A stretch of 64,000 bases of DNA. It comes from Engraulis encrasicolus (taxonomy: Eukaryota > Chordata > Actinopteri > Clupeiformes > Engraulidae). Shown here piece by piece: positions 36,926-47,555 of this stretch; within the stretch, counting starts at the first letter, position 1; the number at the start of each line of letters is the position of its first letter. The stretch is from positions 34,391,248 through 34,455,247 of the forward strand of contig NC_085871.1 in NCBI RefSeq assembly GCF_034702125.1. The letters are read 5' to 3'. The position numbers and the translations under genes are program-made. The notes beneath the pieces are model-generated. The model did not search any database, had not been told where the DNA came from, and saw only the letters and a program-made list of their open reading frames with translations.

Positions 36926-37891
36926 TGTTGCCTCCCTAACTGATATGTTAGGGGAGCACCGATTCTCCCTGTGGTAGGAAAAGACAAAACACACACGTTG
37001 TTCAGATGTTCGCTTCACAGGAAGAACTTTTATTCTCCCTCAAATGTATTTAGTAACACTTAGTGACTTAATGAAGTATTCACACAGATCATTTACCTTA
37101 AATGATCATTTTATGTTGCAACAAACTCATTTAACCATGTCACTGTGACACTGTCACATAGAACTCATTAAATCTTCAACATTGAATGTCAACAATGACC
37201 AAATCATAAGTACCCAAATACATGAAACCTGCAGTTATCCTGAAATTACCAGGGATATACATGTTCCCAAATGCATTGTCAAAATGAGAATAAACATGGC
37301 TTAGATAAAGTCCTTTAAACCCAAGCATAAACATATTATTCCACAGACTCCATAACAAGTGAAGCCTAAGCTTTAGGTGCATGTAGATGATACATAAAAG
37401 TCCGTTTTTTTACTCAAAGTTAGCATGGTTAACATTCAATGGCATTACCTAGGGCAGCCACTGGCTAGCATAACTAGCTTACACCAAAATCTCAATCACA
37501 CTGCATCAACATCGGCTATTTCCTCAATTACAAACTCAAAGTACAAATTATACATACAGTCACGAAATCTGCACACTTAACCTGCAATATATCACATTAA
37601 TTCCAAGTTGTAGGTTTGTTTACTGACCTGTGGTAGGAAAAGACAAAACACACACGTTGTTCAGATGTTCGCTTCACAGGAAGAACTTTTATTCTCCCTC
37701 TGCGTGTGTTTAAATGCTATTCCCTACCGTTCAAGCGCTGTGCCCCCCCTTGTGGAGAAGTTGCCACCAAGAAAATAAAGAGTTGCAACTGTACTGACCC
37801 ACACAAATATTAATCTAACACAATCAAAATGTAAATGAAAGAAAATAAGGGGTGTCTTGTTTTACTTTAATTATTATCTAACCCCATTACA
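36926..37891 (-). repeat. 5' LTR of the gypsy element (966 bp)
   Basis: This is the twin of 29897-30876 at a constant offset of 7029 bp over the first ~775 bp. Its 73-bp internal repeat lies at 36969-37041 and 37628-37700. It should hold the promoter that drives gag-pol leftward. Confidence 0.93.
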
Positions 37892-38618
37892 CACACATAT
37901 GGATGTACAGTATTAGAATGTTCGAGTTGGAAACGTACACGTTTCCACGCGTTCACTTCCTTTTGTGCTGCTCCCTTTTTCCATTCCAGTTTCTCGGTGA
38001 GTTCCAGGTTTATAATCTTGCCTCGATCAACCATGTCCCCTAACTGCTACCTCAATAGACAACATAAAACAGAAAATAATAGCTGACCAGTGGACACCAA
38101 TTATATGGTATTTTATTAGAGTGGTTGAGTCGGTTTCCATGTGTTCACTTCCTTTTGTGTTGTTGGTCCCATTTCCCATTTCAGTTTCTCCTTGCGTTCC
38201 ATTCCCCCCGACCGACTGTGTCCCCAACTGCAACACAGTAAAAAAAAAAAAAAAGTAGTGTTAATTCAACTCTAAGAGAGTACTCCGGGACCAGATACGC
38301 TCTAAAAGATAATAAATCGAATCTCTAAATGTTAAATTAACTCTGCATTTTTTACTGCGTACCTCAAAGTAGACGAGGTAATTTATGACTTCCTTTGTTT
38401 TGGTGAGGACATGAGCTACACGTGTGCGAGAGATGACGGACATGTTGACGACCCACTGCTGGGGCTTCGCAAATTGATTTTTATATAGAGGTGTCTGGAG
38501 AGGTGTAGCAGTACACAGTCCTCCTTAATTGAAGTACGCGGTATCTGACATTGTCTGTGAGCGAAAGTGTGATTGTCTGTCCTTGGGAGCTGTTTGTGAA
38601 GTAGCCTATAGAGGTACA

Positions 38619-38730
38619 TAGACACACAAACACACACAAATGTGCAGCCACATGTCTTACGTACATCTACACATACAGTAGACACACAAACACACAAATG
38701 TGCAGCCACATGTCTTGCGTACATCTACCA
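38619..38730. repeat. 60-bp tandem duplication
   Basis: Two units share TAGACACACAAACACAC and AAATGTGCAGCCACATGTCT; the second unit is cut slightly short. The stretch 37896-38618 contains no gene I can support, only a short poly-A run near 38240. Confidence 0.85.
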
Positions 38731-38866
38731 TTTTTCCTGTTACTGCTATGCTTTGCACAGTATGTAGACGTCTATATTTATTATATTGATAATTATAATG
38801 ATTATAGTAATGTTATTTTAATTGCGCTATAAATCGCACGCATGAATCAAAAATATTAAAATTTTC

Positions 38867-39207
38867 GGTAACACTTTCCATGAAGCCAATATCTATAGCG
38901 CATTATGAGCACATTTATAACAACTTATAATGTGCATCATAATCATAGTGTATTACGACTACACTCATAATGCTTCATGATGGAGTATATCAACAGTCAT
39001 GAATAACTATAAATTTAGCTTATAATGTATTATACATCTTAGGGTGTTTTGAGTGATCGTGGATGGTTATAAACTATAGGCAGTGAAGGGGCTTATAATA
39101 CATTATAACTGTCATGATGCACTATGATTAATTATGATGCGCATTATAAGCTGTTATAAATGCGTTCATAATGCGCTATAGATATGGGCTTCATAGACAG
39201 TGTTACC
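38867..39207. mobile_element. Palindromic MITE with GGTAACACT ends and 8-bp duplication
   Basis: The ends GGTAACACTTTCCATGAAGC and GGCTTCATAGACAGTGTTAC are inverted, and internal ATAATGCGCTATAG-type sequences also pair. The perfect 8-bp duplication AAATTTTC lies at 38859-38866 and 39208-39215, fitting a hAT-like mechanism. Confidence 0.85.
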
Positions 39208-39296
39208 AAATTTTCTTCTACACTGACAAATCAGACTGTCTGATACTGATAATAAAAATGAGTAGTGCAATGGCACCTACACACATATTCTAGTAG

Positions 39297-39482
<186 letters not shown>

Positions 39483-39642
39483 GTGTGAGCGTGCATGTAA
39501 ATATTAGTGCTTGTGGTATTTCAATATCAGCCTGAAGCACACATGCACAATGAGCTGAAGTTCAAATGTTTGGCTGTTGAGACAGCTGGGCTCTATAATA
39601 AAGCACCCATGGTAACCTTTGAGAAGCTGAGGAGCAACTAAC

Positions 39643-39880
<238 letters not shown>

Positions 39881-40212
39881 TCTCAGCGATATAACAACAT
39901 GACAGAAACATTCTCAAGCTAGACATGCACTCAGAGATCACACCGTGAAAGGACAATGCTGGGTTGATTCAACACTTAAGGACTCAGGACTCTGGCCCCA
40001 AATGTAATATGCATGTTAAATCCACTCTCGAAGTGTTAAATGAAGACAGTGGCACTGAGACACAAGTGAAAAACACAACCTCCTTCCTCAAGGTCCATAA
40101 TTTACCGAAAGACAATGCCATCTCTTGCAATTCACAAGTCTTTATTATGGACAAGGAAAGTGCATTCCAGTGGATTGTTGATCAGACACATTGGCCCTTT
40201 CTCAAGGCCCAA

Positions 40213-40317
40213 TGTTCTAGCCTTGCTAGAACGTGAAACGTCCAGTGATTGGATACTCTTTGGTGAACTCCACGGAGTATCCAATCACCAAGCGTTTCAC
40301 GTCCTAGCAAGGCTAGA
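40213..40317. mobile_element. Hairpin (foldback) repeat
   Basis: GTTCTAGCCTTGCTAGAACG..GATTGGATACTC pairs with GAGTATCCAATC..CGTCCTAGCAAGGCTAGAAC around a ~16-base loop. The arms are ~45 bp with a few mismatches. Confidence 0.7.
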
Positions 40318-40434
40318 ACACTTAACATTGAGATTGAGCCACACAATTTGCTTTTGTTGAGGGCATTTCCTTGCAATTATTGGATAGAACAGTTTGAGAG
40401 GAGACAGGAAAGTAATGGGAGAGAGAGAAGAAGG

Positions 40435-40512
40435 GAGGATGGGTAAACAACCTCGGGCCAGAATCGAACCCGTCTCCAGCGTAAGAGCCAGTGCCCTAGC
40501 CCTTTGAGGCGC
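40435..40512 (-). mobile_element. tRNA-like SINE head or tRNA pseudogene (minus)
   Basis: The reverse complement contains GGGTTCGATTCTGG, a good B box, preceded by CACTGGCTCTTACGC. The A box is weak and the cloverleaf is incomplete. Confidence 0.45.
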
Positions 40513-40589
40513 GGATAAGGCCCATTGTTTGCTTTTGAGTCGGTTCTATTCAGTGGTGGAAGGTTAGGGCGGCAACCCCGATCCTATGA

Positions 40590-40840
40590 TTCAGATGAGC
40601 AACTCTGGGCAACTGTGGCCACAACTGTTACGGAGGGAGTCTTTGGATCAGAAGGTCACAGGTTCGAATCCAAACACTCATCTCTTTTCAGGTTTGTGTC
40701 CCATTGTTGATGTGCCCTTGAGCAAGACACATGTTTATCTAAACATTACTTCGGAGACAATAACCGATATGCTGTATCTAGTCGCTAGATAAAAGTGCCG
40801 GCTAGGTGCCAGGGAACCTGGACCAGGAGGAGTATATAAA
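40590..40840 (+). mobile_element. tRNA-derived SINE
   Basis: A perfect B box GGTTCGAATCC (near 40663) is followed by the body motif GTGCCCTTGAGCAAGACAC and a tail region CTAGTCGCTAGATAAAAGTG. All three are typical of widespread fish SINEs. The flank 40840-41284 has no gene. Confidence 0.75.
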
Positions 40841-41284
40841 AAGTGAAGGTGGAGTGTAGACAAGTCTAGTCTTTCCATACCCTCATACTAACTCATTTTT
40901 TACAGAGGTCCTGGAATGGGCACATTGAGAACTGCTGGTGGGAAGGTGAACTGAACGCTGTAGTGGTTTTAATTGTCTGCAGAACGCACCCATCTAGAAT
41001 TGACCAGTGGACCAGGTTTCTTTCTGTGATTGTATAGATTCTAATATGCAGCCTAAACTAAATGTTATCTTCTATTTGCTGTGTATATACCTACAGTAGG
41101 GCAGTCAAGAACTGCAAGGGGCATATTTAACGTCTTTGTAAGGCCAAGGAAAGAAAAATCAGATTGCCTTTCTGACGTGTCACGAAAGGGTGGAGGTGCA
41201 TAGAGCCCTCAAGGCCCTTGCATGGTGGACGGATCTCTGGTGACATCTGGTGGAGATCACTGGGTAAAACACAAAATGTGTGCC

Positions 41285-42421
41285 GCAATAGAAGCCTATC
41301 CCACTGTTGCTGATTGCTTTGGCTCTGATTGCTCTTTGATTAAAAAGTGCTCAATTCACCTCCAGACTCTCTTAAGTGTGTTTAAGATAATTAACTTGAA
41401 GTTGTCTGTGAAATTCAGTTGATGTTTGTCTGGATGGAAAAAAAATCATTAACATGTTATGGCCAGGGTAAGATGAAGTCTCACCTTCCGTCTATCACAA
41501 ATTGTTCATCCTGGGGACTGCAATCAATCATTAATATCTGTCCTGAGAGCAGCCACATAATTGCACAAAAGTTCAATAAAAGTCCAAGGCCCTGTCTGAT
41601 AAAACTGCTAGATAAAACAGGACTAGGTCAATCAGATGGGGTCAATTACACAACCATAATGAAGTAGGCCTACTCAGAGGTTTTTTCATACTTCATACTT
41701 ATTTATTATAATATATAATTGAATAGAAATATTGTAGCCTACATATTTTTAAATCACTTAAAAGACACAAAAAGTTATCCTGTGCCAATTCCCTCGACTG
41801 TGACCTGAAGGCAGTCCTCCCGTAACTATGTCAGATAAAAATGTGTGCTGCTATAATACTGTTAGCGATTTCTCGATTGCTTTGGTTATGATTGTTCTTT
41901 GATTAGAAAGTGCTCGGTTCACCTGCAGACACTGAGGTGTGATTAAGGCAATTAACATTAAGCTGTCTGTGAAATTCAGTTGGTGATTTTCTGGAGGAAA
42001 AAATCATTAACATATTCTAGAGAAGGATGGAGTTTTACCTTTCTGTTATAATAATTTGTTCGACCTGGGACTACGATCAACCATTATGTAATATCAGTTT
42101 GGACCAGCCACGTAACTTTGCAAAAGTTCAAACTGGAGTGTAAACCAAGTGCCTGTCTGATAAAACTGCTAGCTAAAACAGGACTAGGTCAATCCGATGG
42201 GGTCACTACAAAACCATAGACTAATGGATTGTTTTTTTAGACCTATTGTTAGAACACTTCAGCAGAAAATAGAATACTTTTCATTGCATTATATAATTGA
42301 ATGTAAATATTGTAAATATTTTTTCCAGCGCTTAGAAATTACACAAAAAAAAATATCCTGTGCCAGTTTCCTGGACTGTGGCTTGAAGGCAGTCCTCCTG
42401 TAACTATGACAAATAAACCCA
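41285..42421 (+). repeat. ~575-bp tandem duplication upstream of the TRIM gene
   Basis: Copy 1 (about 41285-41845) and copy 2 (about 41860-42421) share TCTGTGAAATTCAGTTG, TGTCTGATAAAACTGCTAG, AACAGGACTAGGTCAATC and CTTGAAGGCAGTCCTCC-like segments in the same order. Copy 2 ends about 215 bases before the TRIM start codon. Confidence 0.8.
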
Positions 42422-42636
42422 TGAGTTTGGGTTTCAAAATATAGAGCCGTGTGAGTCACCGATGGCAGGAATCTGGCAAAAACCTTTCCAAGATGTTGCC
42501 TAGAAACCAAACATTATGACACCAAAGGGTGGGGCCTCTGTCACATATAACCAGCTGGGAAACAAAACTGAACCACTTCTTCTATCAGTTGCCTAGACCG
42601 AACGTTACCTGTAACGTTACCTAAGAGAGGGACAGG

Positions 42637-43044
42637 ATGGACAGCAGCGTGTCTTTCCCTGTCGTGAATCTCACCTGTACAATATGCCATGGCATTTTTA
42701 CTGTCCCTGTGTCTTTGAAGTGTAGCCATACCTTCTGCCTGGAGTGTCTGCGACGGTACTGGAAAGACCTGGATGTGTTGCTGTGTCCCGTCTGCAGAAA
42801 GGAATGTTCATCTGAGGAACCCACGAGAAGCCTGGCCTTTAAGGGTCTTTGTGAGTCAGTTAAAATAAGAACAGAGATTGGCCTACCTGTTGTTCAGTTG
42901 GATCGGCTATGTCCCCTGCATGGCGAAAGGGTAAAATTGTTTTGTGTCGAGGACAAGCAGCCTATTTGTGTCATCTGCCACACATCCAAGAGACATAAAA
43001 ACCACACCTGCTCTCCCATCGAAGAAGCTGTGGAAGACTTAAAG
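42637..43044 (+). CDS. TRIM exon 1: RING and B-box
   Basis: 136 codons, ending at AAAG^GTGAAT. RING ligands are C14, C17, C29, H31, C34, C37, C50 and C53. B-box ligands are C92, H95, C103, D106, C111, C114, H120 and H123. All metal ligands are present. The first ATG in frame is preceded by GGACAGG, an acceptable start context. Confidence 0.92.
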
Positions 43045-45136
43045 GTGAATTGAAGTTTCTTATCACAACAAAGCTAAAACTATTTCACAATTTGCAAAAA
43101 GGTAAAAGTGCCCATATCCACAGAGGTTGGCATTAAACCTTGTTTCTTGTGAATGCATATGGTAATCACTATGTTTTTGACATTCTTATTTGTCTGAGTG
43201 CAGAAGGAAATAGAAGGGGGTCTGTCTACATTCCATCAAAGTCTGCATACTCTGAAGCAAAGGGAAGATGAACTTCAATACATTGCCACATACATGCAGG
43301 TAGGAATAACATGCAGTAGCCTATACTGTATTGATTAACACAACAAACATATCTCTATGGCCATTTACTGTAATTGCACTGAATAATAGCAATAAAACAC
43401 TGTCCACATGTGAATATGTTTCCAGAATCAAGCTGAATATGCAGAACTTCATATAACTAAGCAGTTTGAAAAACTTCACACATTCTTAAATGTAAAAGAA
43501 GCAGTCAAGCTTCAGGCCCTGAGAGAGGAGAGAGAGCGGAAAAGCAGGGCAATGGAGGACAAAATGGGAAGACTTCGGGGAGAGATCAGTACTTTGCAAG
43601 AAACTATTGAGACAATGAAAAAGGAAATGGAGTCCGACGACATCAAGTTTCTTCAGGTAGAACTTCAATGTTGTTGTTTTTGTAGTGCTTCGATAAGCAA
43701 GTTATGATCCGCAATCCAAATTGTTCATGAATGTTTCATTCCTTTTTCAGGTATCTTTGTCCTTGGATCTCTTGAAAGGCGCTCAAAAATGTATTATTAT
43801 TATTATTACAATTATTAAGTAATGACTCTTGAAATAACTATTCTCAAACATTTACTTTCTTCCATTTCTAGTCCTACTATTCAAGTCCACACAGGTATGT
43901 TAGTAGCTCTGTCTTCTCGTGCCAATTATTGACTGCCCTGGGGTAACAGTCTATTGTTTGAACTCACAATGTGTCTATTAATGTCTTACAGGCTCCAGTG
44001 TGAAACAGCAAAGCCAGAGAATTTGTCAGGCAGCCTGATTAACATGGCACAACATGAATGCGCTCTGAATCATCGGCTGTGGAGACAGTCCTATCAGCCA
44101 CACAGTGAGTAGTAACTGTTGTGATGCAAGGTTTTCAGACTAACCGTGTGGACACACTGCGGGCGTTGAACGTGTGGAAAGATGCGGAAGTAATTGACTT
44201 TGTATGGGAGAGCAGGCGGCAAATGAGGCAAACGAGTCGGGAGCGTTTCTAGAGCCGAGGGTGTCAGAAGCGTCAAAAGCCGAGGGCGGCAGAAGTTGAA
44301 CTTCATCTAAAAATATGTAATGAGCTTGGTGGCAGCAGGGGGCAGCCAATGGAATGTTCAAATTTTTCTAAACACAAGCTTCGGTTGATCGAGATTCCTG
44401 GCCGAACGCTTCAGGTTGAATCGTTTGACGCGTTCAACGCCCCTGACCAGTGCTTTCCAGGCAGGAGTCAGCAGCGTTTTAGCTCTTTCAACGCCAGCTG
44501 TGTGATCGCGGCATAAGTCATCAGTGGACTCAGTAGCCTACATCAATCGAGTGCATTGTGTAAATAAAAAGAAAAAAATGTCCCACCATTTACACTATAC
44601 TTTGGCTTGTCCCTGCAGATCCAATGGTTCTGGACCCAAACACGGCCGCTCCCAAACTCATCATCTCTGAAGATCTCACTTCACTTACATACACTGAAGA
44701 CAGGCAGAAGGTTCCTGAAATCCCGGAGCGATTCCACATAGGTGTGCTGGGGTCCAAAGGCTTCACTACTGGGAATCACAGTTGGTATGTGAAGGTTGGT
44801 GACAATGACTTCTGGGTGCTCGGTGTGGTGAAAAAGTCTGTCTCTCGGAAGAAGCTGATGAAAATGCAGCCAGAGGGTGGAATATGGAGCATTCGATACA
44901 TCAGTGGGAAGTATCGGGCGGGTGTGAAGGCAAAGACGGAGATCAAGGTGACCAAGAGCCCTCAGATGATTCGAGTTGAGCTGGACTTTGAGCGTGGGAC
45001 GTTAACATTTTCAGACCCAAGCACAGATGTTACTCTGTACACCTTTAATCATGCGTTCAAGGAGAAGCTTTTCCCTTACTTCAGTACTGGAAGTCTGAAA
45101 TGTCCATTACGCCTCTGCTTTCCAGGACAGCCTTAA
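42637..45136 (+). CDS. TRIM family E3 ubiquitin ligase (TRIM35/A33-like), six exons
   Basis: Joined exons 42637-43044, 43204-43299, 43426-43656, 43872-43894, 43992-44104 and 44619-45136 give 1389 bases, or 462 residues plus stop, with GT-AG introns and consistent phases. The order is RING finger (C14-C53), B-box 2 (C92-H123), coiled coil and PRY-SPRY. Exon sizes of 96, 231 and 23 bp are the classical TRIM pattern. RING proteins of this family transfer ubiquitin, and the SPRY domain chooses the target. The coiled-coil wording resembles fish TRIM35-like and zinc-binding protein A33-like products, an assignment made by eye. It appears intact. The gene stands alone, with TLR genes ~6.6 kb downstream. 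A promoter is not evident, and CGTTACC direct repeats lie in the leader. Confidence 0.9.
43204..43299 (+). CDS. TRIM exon 2 (96 bp)
   Basis: Acceptor GTGCAG and donor CATGCAG^GTAGGA bound 32 codons, the start of the coiled coil. 96 bp is the diagnostic size of TRIM exon 2. Confidence 0.9.
43426..43656 (+). CDS. TRIM exon 3 (231 bp), coiled coil
   Basis: Acceptor TTTCCAG and donor CTTCAG^GTAGAA bound 77 codons rich in Glu, Lys, Arg and Leu, with heptad-like spacing. It carries the segment EKLHTFLNVKEAVKLQALRE, typical of A33-like TRIMs. Confidence 0.92.
43872..43894 (+). CDS. TRIM exon 4 (23 bp micro-exon)
   Basis: Acceptor TTTCTAG and donor CACAG^GTATGT enclose 23 bases that keep the frame. 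A 23-bp exon at this place is a hallmark of class IV TRIM genes. Confidence 0.85.
43992..44104 (+). CDS. TRIM exon 5 (113 bp)
   Basis: Acceptor TCTTACAG and donor CACA^GTGAGT bound the linker between coiled coil and PRY-SPRY. The phase (1) fits exon 6. Confidence 0.85.
44137..44517. mobile_element. MITE-like insertion in TRIM intron 5
   Basis: Imperfect inverted ends GTGTGGACACACTGCGGGCG and CAGCTGTGTGATCGCGGCAT lie beside internal GGCGTTGAACG and CGTTCAACGCC. It is related to 15123-15245. It explains most of the length of intron 5. Confidence 0.55.
44619..45136 (+). CDS. TRIM exon 6: PRY-SPRY (B30.2)
   Basis: Acceptor CCCTGCAG leads into 518 bases ending at TAA. The PRY motif LDPNTAAPKL, the central WYVKV and WVLGV, and LDFE late in the domain match the three B30.2 signatures (LDP, WEVEV, LDYE). 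AATAAA occurs near 45431. Confidence 0.92.
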
Positions 45137-45640
45137 TGCAGCAGCACACTATTTCATTGTAAATGATGATGAAATGGATTGTTGGCCTATTGTGGCGCTG
45201 CTGTGATCGCTCCAAACACTACAAGGTTAAGGAGGCTGTCGTTGGGCCTAAAACAAAACAAAAAAACTTCTATAAATGGTACATTTGCTCAGTTTTGACT
45301 TTTCTTTAATCCTTGGTACATTGAAGGGAACAGTGAAGGCAGTAAGCATACCGGTATGTTTTCTGCCCATAATGTCATTGTCAGTTAACATCGACTGATA
45401 TAAGTAGTAGAGCAATGTTCAGGCCCTTTGAAATAAAAAATAATGACCAACCATATGTGTTGAACATTAAAGTTGTCAAAATTGTGAAATTCAGTCAAAT
45501 TGTGTGACTTGTAATATATAATATAGCTTGTACAAGTATAACTTGCCTGGCTATCATGACTGCAACTCTCTGTGAGCATTGGTCTGGTCCATGTGTGTAG
45601 CTATAGCACCGGGGCCTACTGTATGACCTCCAGGAGCTCA

Positions 45641-46812
45641 ACACCATCCCCAAAATGAAAATAAAATGAAAACTTCATTAAAGGTACACTGTGCAGGAAA
45701 TGGTCAAAAAAGGTACTGCATCTACTGTATGCTGCTCATTGAAACTGGGCTGCCTATTGCCAAATTTGATCTTTACATGAACGTTTACTTAGTAATAAAC
45801 AAATATTTCCTTGTATGGTCCAATTAGAGACATTTTTGCAGCTAAAAATGGCTGGACCATGGAGAAGATCCCCCTTTTCATGTATGAAAAGTGCAATTTG
45901 AATGAATACTTAGAATTTGATGGTGGTGGTAAGTATTCATGAAAAAGGTAACATTAGTGAATGGGCAGCATGAATTCTGGAAATAAACAACTAAAACTCT
46001 CACACAGTGTCCCTTTAAGGTTTGGTTGTGAAAAAAATGGCCTGTTTCAACACTAGTCCAGTGAGTCAAATCCAGAAAGTCAAAGAATCATCAGTGGCAC
46101 AGGTGCTGGACCAAACGTAAGATAACTGAAAATAAAATAAAGGTCCGCAACACTGTTAAATGCTCCCAAATATTTAATGGCACGACGTTTCGGACTAACC
46201 GTCCTTCATCAAAGTGCAACCATCCCCACCATCCCCAAAATGAAAATAAAATGAAAACTTCATTAAAGGTACACTGTGCAGGAAATGGTCAAAAAAGGTA
46301 CTGCAACTACTGTATGCTGCTCATTGAAACTGGGCTGCCTATTGCCAAATTTGATCTTTACATGAAAGTTTACTTAGTAATAAACAAATATTTCCTTGAA
46401 TGGTCCAAGTAGAGTCATTTTTGCAGCTAAAAATGTCTGGACCATGGAGAAGATCCCCCTTTTCATGTATGAAAAGTGCAATTTGAATGAATATTTAGAA
46501 TTTGATGGTGGTGGTAAGTATTCATGAAAAAATGTAACATTAGTGAATGGGCAGCATGAATTCTGGAAATAAACAACTGAAAATCTCACACAGTGTCCCT
46601 TTAAGGTTTGGTTGTGAAAAAAATGGCCTGTTTCAACACTAGTCCAGTGAGTCAAATCCAGAAAGTCAAAGAATCATCAGTGGCACAGGTGCTGGACCAA
46701 ACGTAAGATAACTGAAAATAAAATAAAGGTCCGCAACACTGTTAAATGCTCCCAAATATTTAATGGCACGACGTTTCGGACTAACCGTCCTTCATCAAAG
46801 TGCAACCTTGCA
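45641..46812 (+). repeat. ~585-bp tandem duplication carrying a MITE and a hairpin repeat
   Basis: Copies 45641-46224 and 46226-46812 are nearly identical. Each begins CACCATCCCCAAAATGAAAA, contains the AAAGGTACACTGTGC MITE (45678-46018; 46263-46604), then the AGTCAAAGAATCATCAGTGG element, and ends in TCCTTCATCAAAGTGCAAC. Low divergence points to a recent duplication. Confidence 0.9.
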
Positions 46813-46862
46813 CTTTGATGAAGGACGGGAGCATTTAACAGTGTTGCGGACCTTTATTTTCT
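46714..46862. repeat. Interrupted palindrome, relative of 5503-5687
   Basis: AATAAAGGTCCGCAACACTG near 46720 is repeated inverted as CAGTGTTGCGGACCTTTATT near 46840. Part of the second arm is missing, so it is a decayed form of the perfect palindrome at 5.5 kb. Confidence 0.7.
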
Positions 46863-47007
46863 TCTCAGTGGAAGTCAACCTGACCATATACAGTATAATA
46901 TGTAAAATTATGTCAACAATCTGAGGGCCTGTGGTGGATACTCGCACCAGGGTCCATGACTTACTTGTTACGCCACATCTGACCAACATGCCTTGTAAAC
47001 CCAGAGA

Positions 47008-47150
47008 GAGATAGTGTGACATTTACTTTAAGTGGCATAAGTACACAGAGCTGGAGTGTCTCATGGTCCACGCGGCTGAACCTCAAACATTATTCCTACA
47101 CTCGGCCACGCTCTCTCTGCCCTTATTACTGCACAGCGCTCCCATGCATG
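47008..47150 (+). repeat. Second copy of the 140-bp duplicate
   Basis: Near-identical to 39742-39880, in the same orientation, again after GAGAGA. Confidence 0.85.
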
Positions 47151-47264
47151 GGAGGAGAGGCACACAGTAGTGTGTGAAAGTGGAGTTGATTCCTTATCCT
47201 TAAATACTGGTGGAGAGGCCAAAAGGCCTTTTGTCCTCACCAGGGCAGCAGACACAGAAGTGTG

Positions 47265-47555
47265 TCTATGTTCCCACAGCCCATTGGTCCCACATCATTA
47301 AGACTTTCATCATTATTTTTTAGGCCCATTGGTCCCACAGCTTATACCTGCTGGCCCATGTTCCCACATTTTTAAGAATTTAATCAAATTTAGGTCTCCC
47401 TTGAGGGGAGAAAGACATGTTCTCTTAGTTTACTCGGAAATGTGGGAACATGGAGTTGTGGAGAATAGGGCCTATATTTGAATAATTTCTTTAAAATGTG
47501 GGAACATGGAGCAGCAAAAATAAGCTTTGAGACCAATGGGCTGTGGGAACATAGA
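47265..47555. mobile_element. Palindromic MITE, copy 1
   Basis: TCTATGTTCCCACAGCCCAT at the left pairs with ATGGGCTGTGGGAACATAGA at the right, and internal ATGTTCCCACATTTTTAAGA / AAAATGTGGGAACATGGA also pair. The second copy is at 49941-50283. The sequence from 47556 to 49155 is otherwise without a gene; short similar blocks near 47836 and 48131 suggest an old duplication. Confidence 0.8.

Larger units (their letters stand above)
29897..37891 (-). mobile_element. Complete Ty3/gypsy LTR retrotransposon
   Basis: A 7995-bp element in minus orientation has two LTRs beginning TG and ending CA, a 4-bp target duplication CACA (29893-29896 and 37892-37895), a primer-binding site beside the right LTR, gag and pol frames, and a polypurine tract beside the left LTR. 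The domain order protease, reverse transcriptase, RNase H, integrase is the Ty3/gypsy order. There is no envelope frame. Both frames are open end to end and the LTRs are very similar, so insertion looks recent and the element could still be active. The duplication sits in CA-rich sequence, so four matching bases alone are weak evidence. Confidence 0.93.

Noticed and set aside
40435..40512. A functional tRNA gene
   Set aside because: A good B box is present but acceptor and anticodon stems cannot be formed convincingly, so it was kept as a SINE or pseudogene.
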